Shown here: positions 1 to 5,608 of the stretch, piece by piece
Layout: every line of letters starts with the position of its first letter
How positions within the stretch are numbered: the stretch's first letter is position 1
Assembly: GCA_902465145.1 (NCBI GenBank)
Contig: CABQMD010000071.1
Span: 1-5,608 of the forward strand
Length of the DNA: 5,608 bases
Direction: 5' to 3'
Origin: an uncultured Succinatimonas sp.
GTDB lineage: Bacteria > Pseudomonadota > Gammaproteobacteria > Enterobacterales > Succinivibrionaceae
Position numbers and translations under genes: made by a program
Notes under the pieces: generated by a model
Databases searched by the model: none
Seen by the model: only the letters and a program-made list of their open reading frames with translations
Told to the model about the DNA's origin: nothing

Positions 1-1
1 G

Positions 2-79
2 GTGTACTGCTACGGAATAGCATTTTTCCGTAAGGAATGCTCAGTTGTGAAAAAAACTGTTGAAATTGCCGAAAGGTAA
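2..79 (+). CDS. possible 3' end of an unidentified convergent gene (partial)
   Basis: An open frame enters from the left edge and reads 25 sense codons before TAA at 77-79. The last residues are KKTVEIAER, with GIAFFRKE further upstream. I do not recognise the protein and assign no function. In support, the stop lies directly against the terminator hairpin at 86-112, as expected for a gene converging on valS, and the other two plus frames close early (TAG at 17-19, TAA at 31-33). Against it, 25 open codons can occur by chance, and no start or domain is visible. If real, the rest of the gene lies left of the window. An alternative is that this stretch is only intergenic DNA. Confidence 0.35.
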   Translation: MYCYGIAFFRKECSVVKKTVEIAER

Positions 80-112
80 AAAAAAGGCGGATCTTAAATC
101 ATAAGAGCCGCC
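78..112 (-). terminator. rho-independent terminator of valS, possibly bidirectional
   Basis: Read on the minus strand, this is a GGCGG/CCGCC stem, one C-T mismatch, a second 5-bp stem TCTTA/TAAGA and a 5-nt loop, followed at once by eight T residues. It starts 66 nt past the valS stop codon. Read on the plus strand the same hairpin (86-112) is followed by a weaker TTAAATTTTT run at 115-124, so it could also end transcription of a gene coming from the left. The minus-strand function is well supported by structure; the plus-strand function is inferred. Confidence 0.85.
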
Positions 113-136
113 GGTTAAATTTTTCAGTCATGAGCG

Positions 137-177
137 CTGTTTGTTGCAATTGTTGCGCCCATGAAAATTGCAAACAG
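137..177 (-). repeat. bulged inverted repeat in the valS 3' untranslated region
   Basis: CTGTTT (137-142) pairs with AAACAG (172-177), and GCAATT (146-151) pairs with AATTGC (166-171). A 3-nt bulge at 143-145 and a 15-nt loop separate the arms. The repeat begins one base past the valS stop codon, well before the terminator. It has no T tract, so it is not itself a typical terminator. It could fold in the mRNA tail, but its role is unknown and an AT-rich structure of this size can arise by chance. Confidence 0.4.
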
Positions 178-178
178 A

Positions 179-3043
179 TCAGAGGTTTTTCATCTCTTCA
201 ATCTGAGCTTTGACTTTTTCAAGTTGAGTTTTGTTAAGTTCCAACTGAGCCTTGGCGCCTTCAATGATCTTTGCCGGGGCCTTGGAAATGAAAGCTTCAC
301 TCTTAAGACGCGCTTCTGAGGAAGCGATCACGCCTTCAAGTTTCTTAGCCATGGCACTTAAACGTTTGATCTCTGCATCCTTGTTCACCAGATCTTTCAT
401 CGGGATCAACACTTCGGCAGTACGCAGAGGCTTTGAAGAGCAGGGTGGCAAATTGTCTCCTGCTTTTACAAAGACAACTTTGTCGATGTTGGCAAGATTT
501 TCAAGATAAGCAAAATACTTTTCGGTATAGCTTTCTTCTTCAGCAGAAGCTCCGCGCAACATAGGATAGAGTTTGACCGAAGGTCCGACTTTCATTTCGG
601 CACGCAGATTGCGAACCGAAGTTGCAAAATCCTTAAGCCAAGAGACGGCAGCTTCGGCTTCATTGTCCTGTGAGTAGTCAGTACCGTCTGGATATGCTGC
701 CGACATCACGGTGTCGGTATGCATGCGACCGAGCATGGGGGCGGTGATCTTCCAGATAACCTCGGTAATAAAAGGCATAACCGGATGAGCAAGGCGCATG
801 GTGGTCTCAAGCACGTCTACAAGATTCCAGGCAGTGGCATCTTTTTGTTCTTTGGTGAAATCACCGCGGAAGATCGATTTGGTAAATTCAAGATACCAGT
901 CGCAGAACTCATTCCAGATGAATTCATAAAGTTTTGTGGCTACGTTGTCAAAGCGGTAACCTTCCAAAGCTTCGATGACTTCGGCTATGCAGGTGGAAAG
1001 TTTGGAACGGATATAACGATCTGCCAGTGACAGGTTTGCAAAGTCCGGCTTTTCAAGCTTGCGTTCGCCCACGTTCATAAGAGCAAAACGCGAAGCATTC
1101 CAAATCTTGTTACAGAAATTGCGATAGCCGTCCAAACGTTTCATATCCCAGTTGATGTCGCGTCCGTTTGAGGCAAGAGCACAAAGGGTGAAACGCAGTG
1201 CATCGGTACCGTGCGGAGCAATTCCGTCAGGGAATTGTTTGGCGGTACGTTTGGCAATTTTCTCGGCGATCTGCGGTTGCATCATATTGGCAGTACGTTT
1301 GGCAATCAGCCCGTCTATACCTATACCGTCTATCATGTCCAAAGGATCGATGACGTTGCCTTTGGATTTGGACATCTTTTTACCTTCTTCGTCGCGGATG
1401 AGTCCGGTAACGTAGACGGTCTTGAAAGGCACCTGAGGATTGCCGTCTTTATCTTTCATGAAGTGCATGGTCATCATGATCATGCGGGCAACCCAGAAAA
1501 ATATGATGTCAAAACCGGTGACCAGCACTGAAGTGGGGTGGAAGGTTTCAAGCTCAACGGTTTTGTCTGGCCATCCCAAAGTTGAGAAAGTCCAAAGTGC
1601 CGAAGAGAACCAGGTGTCGAGTACGTCAGGATCGCGCTTTAAGGCAACGCTTGCGTCAAGACCGTATTTTGAGCGTACTTCATCTTCGTTTCTGGCAACG
1701 TAGACTTTACCGTTGTTATCGTACCAAGCTGGGATGCGGTGTCCCCACCACAGCTGACGGGAAATACACCAGTCCTGCAGATCGTTCATCCAGGAAAAAT
1801 ACATGTTTTCATACTGTTTGGGAACGAACTTGATCCTGCCGTCTTTTACGGCTTCTACCGCAGGTTTCCCAAGCACGGATGCCTTAACGTACCATTGATC
1901 GGTGAGCATAGGTTCGATGGGGACACCGCCGCGATCTCCGAAAGGCTGAGACAGAGCATGATCTTCGATGTGATCCAAAAATCCCTGATCTTTTAAATCG
2001 GCAACCATGAGATCTCTTGCTTCAAAGCGGTCAAGAGCACGGTAGCGTTGTGGGATCGGCGCATCATAAGTAGTAAGAGCTTTGCCGTCGCTGTCGAATA
2101 CTTCGGCGACATCGCGAATATGAGCGTCTTCTGTGAGTATATTCACCATGGGCAACTTGTTGCGTTTACCCACGGCGTAGTCGTTGAAGTCGTGTGCCGG
2201 AGTGATTTTCACGCAACCTGTGCCGGTGGTCATGTCGGCGTGGATATCGGCAATAATTTTAATGCGGCGTCCTACCAGCGGCAGCAGCAGATCTTTGCCG
2301 ACTACTGATTTAAAGCGCGGATCCGAAGGATTGACGGCTACGGCGGTATCACCTAAGAGAGTTTCAGGACGGGTAGTGGCCACCATGAGATAGTCTTTGC
2401 CTTCGTCCGTTTTTACTCCGTCGGCCAAAGGATATTTTACGTACCACATGAATCCCTTGACGTCTTTATTTTCAACCTCAAGATCGGAAATGGCGGTACG
2501 CAGTTTGGGATCCCAATTTACCAAGCGTTTTCCGCGATAGATAAGATCTTCATCGTAAAGACGTACAAAGACTTCAAGTACGGCTCGCGATAATCCTTCG
2601 TCCATGGTAAAGCGTTCGCGGCTCCAGTCTACGGAATCACCCAAACGTCTCATTTGACGGGTGATGTTGCCGCCTGATTCTGCTTTCCATTTCCATACGC
2701 GCTCTATGAATTTTTCGCGTCCTAAATCATGGCGGGTAAGTTTCTCTTCTTTGGCAAGTTTGCGTTCCACCACCATCTGAGTAGCGATTCCGGCGTGATC
2801 GGTTCCGCATTGCCACAAAGTATTGTCACCTTTCATGCGGTGATAACGGATCAGGGTATCCATGATGGTTTGCTGAAAAGCATGTCCCATATGCAAAGAT
2901 CCGGTAACGTTGGGCGGAGGCAATGCTATTGAATAAGCGTTTTTGGAAGTGTCGCCGTTTGGTTTGAAGCAGCCTTCTTCTTCCCATTTCTTGTAAATGC
3001 CGGCTTCAAAGTTTTCCGGCTGGTAAGTTTTTTCCATTTCCAT
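179..3043 (-). CDS. valS: valyl-tRNA synthetase (ValRS), class I
   Basis: ValRS activates valine with ATP and charges tRNA-Val in the cytoplasm; its editing domain hydrolyses mischarged Thr-tRNA-Val. The 954 residues compare with 951 in E. coli. Seen in order: the [13 protein letters not shown] active-site signature (HMGH at 51-54); the CP1 editing domain, roughly 195-380, with [10 protein letters not shown] (223-232) and [14 protein letters not shown] (281-294); the catalytic-core stretch [17 protein letters not shown] (425-441); [12 protein letters not shown] (473-484); KMSKS at 556-560; a helical tRNA-binding domain from about 670 to 825; and a charged C-terminal coiled coil from about 885 to the end, typical of ValRS. 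No frameshift or missing motif was seen. ATG at 3041-3043 gives MEMEKTY; E. coli ValRS begins MEKTY, so the in-frame ATG at 3035-3037 is a real alternative. No in-frame ATG, GTG or TTG lies upstream before the TGA at 3119-3121. The gene follows leuS by 80 bp. Confidence 0.98.
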   Translation of the reverse strand: MEMEKTYQPENFEAGIYKKWEEEGCFKPNGDTSKNAYSIALPPPNVTGSLHMGHAFQQTIMDTLIRYHRMKGDNTLWQCGTDHAGIATQMVVERKLAKEEKLTRHDLGREKFIERVWKWKAESGGNITRQMRRLGDSVDWSRERFTMDEGLSRAVLEVFVRLYDEDLIYRGKRLVNWDPKLRTAISDLEVENKDVKGFMWYVKYPLADGVKTDEGKDYLMVATTRPETLLGDTAVAVNPSDPRFKSVVGKDLLLPLVGRRIKIIADIHADMTTGTGCVKITPAHDFNDYAVGKRNKLPMVNILTEDAHIRDVAEVFDSDGKALTTYDAPIPQRYRALDRFEARDLMVADLKDQGFLDHIEDHALSQPFGDRGGVPIEPMLTDQWYVKASVLGKPAVEAVKDGRIKFVPKQYENMYFSWMNDLQDWCISRQLWWGHRIPAWYDNNGKVYVARNEDEVRSKYGLDASVALKRDPDVLDTWFSSALWTFSTLGWPDKTVELETFHPTSVLVTGFDIIFFWVARMIMMTMHFMKDKDGNPQVPFKTVYVTGLIRDEEGKKMSKSKGNVIDPLDMIDGIGIDGLIAKRTANMMQPQIAEKIAKRTAKQFPDGIAPHGTDALRFTLCALASNGRDINWDMKRLDGYRNFCNKIWNASRFALMNVGERKLEKPDFANLSLADRYIRSKLSTCIAEVIEALEGYRFDNVATKLYEFIWNEFCDWYLEFTKSIFRGDFTKEQKDATAWNLVDVLETTMRLAHPVMPFITEVIWKITAPMLGRMHTDTVMSAAYPDGTDYSQDNEAEAAVSWLKDFATSVRNLRAEMKVGPSVKLYPMLRGASAEEESYTEKYFAYLENLANIDKVVFVKAGDNLPPCSSKPLRTAEVLIPMKDLVNKDAEIKRLSAMAKKLEGVIASSEARLKSEAFISKAPAKIIEGAKAQLELNKTQLEKVKAQIEEMKNL

Positions 3044-3054
3044 GAATTCTGTGG

Positions 3055-3060
3055 CCTTTT
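3055..3060 (-). promoter_or_regulatory. candidate ribosome binding site of valS
   Basis: On the minus strand AAAAGG lies 11 nt before the ATG at 3043 and 17 nt before the second in-frame ATG at 3037. The match to the Shine-Dalgarno core is short and the spacing is somewhat long even for the first ATG. It favours the upstream start over the one that aligns with E. coli, but only weakly. Confidence 0.4.
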
Positions 3061-3090
3061 GTTGTTTTTGCTTGTAAATATTGTTTGCAA

Positions 3091-3112
3091 AGGGGGCCTG
3101 AAGCGGCCCCCT
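3091..3112 (-). terminator. GC-rich hairpin after leuS, weak or partial terminator
   Basis: On the minus strand AGGGGGCC and GGCCCCCT form a perfect 8-bp stem around a 6-nt GCTTCA loop, starting 11 nt past the leuS stop codon. The stem is strong, but the bases after it (TTGCAAACAA) give only a three-T run including the last base of the stem, and the plus-strand side is no better. It may terminate poorly, letting transcription continue into valS, or act as a 3' stabilising or processing structure between the two coding regions. The hairpin is seen directly; its efficiency is inferred. Confidence 0.6.
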
Positions 3113-3123
3113 GAAAGTTCAGG

Positions 3124-5608
3124 CTATGCTGCGACTATATTGACCAGACGCCCTTTGACGTAGATGGTTTTGCGCACGTTCTTGCCCTCCAAGTGACGCT
3201 TTATGTCCTCGTTGTTCAAAGCAAGTTTGATGATTTCATCCTGATCTAAGTCAGGAGCCACGGTAATGCGCGAGCGGACTTTGCCGTTTATCTGGATGAC
3301 CAAATTCATATCCAAAGCCTTGAGAGCTTCGGGATCTGCCTTTGGCCACACCGCATCGTCTATGGTGCCGGCATTGCCGAGTATCTGCCAAAGTTTGAAG
3401 CAAAGGTGAGGAGTTACCGGATCAAGCATTATTACCACGTCGTTGTAAAGTTCGTGCAGTAAAGCTTTGTCGGCGTCGTTTTGAACTTTGAATTTCTGGG
3501 CGCTGTTCAAAAGTTCCATGATAGCGGCGATGGCCGTATTGAAGGTTTGGCGACGGCCGATGTCGTCAGTAACCTTTTGAATGGTCAAATGCAGTTCGTG
3601 ACGCAGTTTACGCTGTTCATGAGTAAGCGCATTAAGGTCGAGTTCGCCTATCTTGCCAAAAGCGCAGAGATCCTGAACTTGCGACCAGAGTTTTCTTAAG
3701 AAACGCTGAGAGCCTTCGACTCCTGACTGACGCCATTCAAGCGTAAGTTCGGCAGGGGATGCGAACATCATGAACAGTCTTACGGTATCGGCACCGTAGA
3801 GTTTGATCATGTCTTCAGGATCGATGCCGTTGGCCTTGGATTTGGACATCTTGATCATGCCGGCGTGATGCAGCTCATGGCCTTCATCATCGCGGGCACT
3901 GATGATATTGCCTTTTTCATCGCGTTCTACCTGAGCTTTGAGAGGGGACACCCAAACTTTCACTCCGTCTTTGCCGTTGTAATAGAAGGCGTCGGCCAGC
4001 ACCATACCCTGACAGAGCAAGCGTTTGAAAGGTTCGTCATACTTAACCATTCCCGCATCGCGCAACAGTTTGAAGAAGAAGCGCGCATAGAGCAGGTGCA
4101 TGACTGCGTGTTCGATACCGCCTATGTACTGATCGACCGGCAACCAGTAATTGGCTTCTTTCTCGTCGAACATGCCCTGATCGTATCTGGGGGAACAATA
4201 ACGGGCGTAATACCAGGATGATTCCATGAAGGTATCGAAGGTGTCAGTTTCGCGGGTGGCACTCTTGCCCTGATATGTAGTTTTGTAGAAAGCCGGATCT
4301 TTCTTTAAGGGTGAGGTTACGCCGTCGATCTTCACGTCTTCTGGCAGTTTTACCGGCAATTCGTCATCGGGAACCGGAACCAATTCACCGCTTTCATCTA
4401 CGGTGAGCATGGGAATAGGCGCGCCCCAGTAACGCTGACGGGAAATGCACCAATCACGCAAGCGGTAATTTACTTTGCGTTCTGCACAGCCTAAAGAAAT
4501 GAGCTTGTTGGCTATGGCTTTGAATGCTCTGTCAAAGTCCAGACCGTCAAATTCTCCCGAATTGAAAGCTACGCCGTGCTCGGTAAAGGCTTGCTTGGAA
4601 ATATCAAGTTCGGAACCGTCGGCAGGTTTGATCACCGGTATTATCTCTATGCCGTATTTCTTGGCAAATTCGTAGTCACGCTGATCGTGGGCAGGAACTG
4701 ACATGACGGCACCGGTACCGTAATCCATGATCACGAAATTGGCTACGTAAACGGGAACTTTGCGTCCGTTTAAAGGATGCACCGCATAAAAACCGGTAAA
4801 CATGCCTTTCTTTTCCATGGTAGCGATGTCAGCTTCGGCACTCTTGTGAGTACGGCATTCCTGACAGAAGGCTTCAAGTTCAGGATTGTGCTGACAGGCT
4901 TCCTTTACCAAAGGATGGTTTGCGGAAATGGAAATATATGTAACGCCCATGAAGGTATCGGGGCGGGTGGTGTAAACGGTAAAACTTTGATCGCTGTCTG
5001 CAACTTTGAAGGTAATGTTAAGACCTTCCGAGCGCCCTATCCAGTTACGCTGCATGGTGCGAACGCGTTCAGGCCAGCCTTCAAGCTTGTCTATGTCTTT
5101 TAAAAGTTCGTCGGCGTAAGCTGTGATCTTAAAATACCACTGCGGCAGTTCGCGCTGCTCAACTTTCGCACCGCATCTCCAGCAACAACCTTCTTCTACT
5201 TGCTCGTTTGCCAGAACAGTGTGATCGACGGGGCACCAGTTGACCGTAGAGACTTTTTTGTAAACGAGTCCTTTTTTATAGAGCTGGCCGAAAAATTTCT
5301 GCTCCCATTTGTAGTATTCGGGGCGGCAGGTGGCAACTTCACGCTCCCAGTCATAGGCAAAACCTAAAGACTTGAGCTGTTTTTTCATGTAGGCAATGTT
5401 GTCGTAAGTCCAATCCCCTGGCTGTCTGCCGTTTTTAATGGCGGCATTTTCCGCAGGCATGCCGAAAGCATCCCAACCTATAGGTGACATAACGTTTTTG
5501 CCGTTTAAACGTTGGAAACGGGCAATTACGTCGCCTATGGCGTAATTTCTTACGTGTCCCATGTGCAGACGTCCCGACGGGTAGGGAAGCATTACCAGAC
5601 AGTAATAT
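3124..5608 (-). CDS. leuS: leucyl-tRNA synthetase (LeuRS), class I, 5' end cut by the window
   Basis: LeuRS charges tRNA-Leu with leucine in the cytoplasm and removes norvaline or isoleucine mischarged onto it. The frame runs open to the right edge: codons before the ATG at 5590-5592 read YYCLV, as in the E. coli stretch YYCLSMLPYPSG, so that ATG is internal (E. coli Met40) and about 35 codons lie outside. Counting from this Met as 1: HMGH at 10-13; a zinc-type module with C120, C136, C137 and C140; the CP1 editing domain, about 186-380, with [12 protein letters not shown] (205-216) and [12 protein letters not shown] (299-310); [14 protein letters not shown] (381-394); [13 protein letters not shown] (453-465); a leucine-specific insert near 541-578; KMSKS at 581-585; the anticodon-binding helices, about 655-760; and a small C-terminal tRNA-binding domain from about 762. 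An offset of 39 places T213 and D306 on E. coli T252 and D345, both editing-site residues. The gene ends in TAG, and valS follows. No frameshift is seen. Confidence 0.98.
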   Translation of the reverse strand, partial: YYCLVMLPYPSGRLHMGHVRNYAIGDVIARFQRLNGKNVMSPIGWDAFGMPAENAAIKNGRQPGDWTYDNIAYMKKQLKSLGFAYDWEREVATCRPEYYKWEQKFFGQLYKKGLVYKKVSTVNWCPVDHTVLANEQVEEGCCWRCGAKVEQRELPQWYFKITAYADELLKDIDKLEGWPERVRTMQRNWIGRSEGLNITFKVADSDQSFTVYTTRPDTFMGVTYISISANHPLVKEACQHNPELEAFCQECRTHKSAEADIATMEKKGMFTGFYAVHPLNGRKVPVYVANFVIMDYGTGAVMSVPAHDQRDYEFAKKYGIEIIPVIKPADGSELDISKQAFTEHGVAFNSGEFDGLDFDRAFKAIANKLISLGCAERKVNYRLRDWCISRQRYWGAPIPMLTVDESGELVPVPDDELPVKLPEDVKIDGVTSPLKKDPAFYKTTYQGKSATRETDTFDTFMESSWYYARYCSPRYDQGMFDEKEANYWLPVDQYIGGIEHAVMHLLYARFFFKLLRDAGMVKYDEPFKRLLCQGMVLADAFYYNGKDGVKVWVSPLKAQVERDEKGNIISARDDEGHELHHAGMIKMSKSKANGIDPEDMIKLYGADTVRLFMMFASPAELTLEWRQSGVEGSQRFLRKLWSQVQDLCAFGKIGELDLNALTHEQRKLRHELHLTIQKVTDDIGRRQTFNTAIAAIMELLNSAQKFKVQNDADKALLHELYNDVVIMLDPVTPHLCFKLWQILGNAGTIDDAVWPKADPEALKALDMNLVIQINGKVRSRITVAPDLDQDEIIKLALNNEDIKRHLEGKNVRKTIYVKGRLVNIVAA

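Noticed and set aside
1..23. Minus-strand ATG at 21-23 opening a frame that runs off the left edge, with GGAAA a few bases upstream
   Set aside because: Only seven codons are visible and the stretch fits the plus-strand frame as well or better. It cannot be supported from this window.
11..41. Short overlapping inverted repeats: TACGGAA (11-17) with TTCCGTA (26-32), and AGCATT (19-24) with AATGCT (36-41)
   Set aside because: The stems are short, mutually exclusive and AT-rich with no T tract, and they may fall inside a coding tail. Chance explains them adequately.
83..162. Two tiny minus-strand frames downstream of valS (beginning MGATIATN and MTEKFNRR)
   Set aside because: They have 12 and 10 codons and no ribosome binding site. 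The second runs into the terminator stem.
3082..3090. TGTTTGCAA, also found on the minus strand just after the valS stop codon (within 169-177)
   Set aside because: A nine-base match in AT-rich flanks, in opposite orientation and without further similarity, is likely chance.
3044..3123. A T-box or other leader controlling valS
   Set aside because: The 80-bp gap is too short for a T-box. No T-box bulge motif or leader peptide with valine or leucine codons is present.
4777..5103. Plus-strand open frame of 108 residues opposite leuS; likewise the plus-strand frames at 3865-4221, 1211-1531 and 719-1030
   Set aside because: They lie wholly antisense to strongly conserved synthetase coding sequence and show no recognisable domain, so they are shadows of the real genes.
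1..5608. A new defence, mobile or regulatory system
   Set aside because: Almost all of the window is two intact housekeeping synthetase genes with normal motifs. The remaining roughly 260 bp hold only terminator-type structures and a possible gene tail.

Overview
The window carries two large aminoacyl-tRNA synthetase genes, both on the minus strand and in tandem: leuS (leucyl-tRNA synthetase, 5' end cut by the right edge) followed by valS (valyl-tRNA synthetase, complete). Both proteins closely follow the Escherichia coli enzymes as I remember them. ValRS matches E. coli through its long central signature and its C-terminal coiled coil. In LeuRS, E. coli numbering can be transferred with a constant offset of 39 residues up to the editing-site Asp. 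This points to a gammaproteobacterium, or something very near one. An anaerobic gut lineage such as Succinivibrionaceae is a guess from the moderate base composition and the unusual gene order; nothing here proves it.

Layout, reading the minus strand from right to left: leuS occupies the right half (5608 down to 3124). It is followed by an 80-bp gap with a strong 8-bp GC hairpin but only a short T run and no convincing promoter. valS then runs from 3043 down to 179. Left of valS, 178 bp hold a bulged inverted repeat just past the stop codon and a good rho-independent terminator (T8 tract on the minus strand). A short open frame on the plus strand enters from the left edge and stops at 79, exactly where the terminator begins. 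It may be the tail of a convergent gene that shares the terminator.

Both enzymes are cytoplasmic class I synthetases with CP1 editing domains, and they charge tRNAs for two branched-chain amino acids. Sharing a transcript would link their supply, but cotranscription is inferred from spacing and the lack of a visible promoter. In E. coli, leuS and valS lie in separate operons (leuS-lptE-holA and pepA-holC-valS), so the adjacency is the most notable point of the window. Both frames are intact, with recognisable catalytic and editing motifs. I found no RNA gene, mobile element, CRISPR array or new system.
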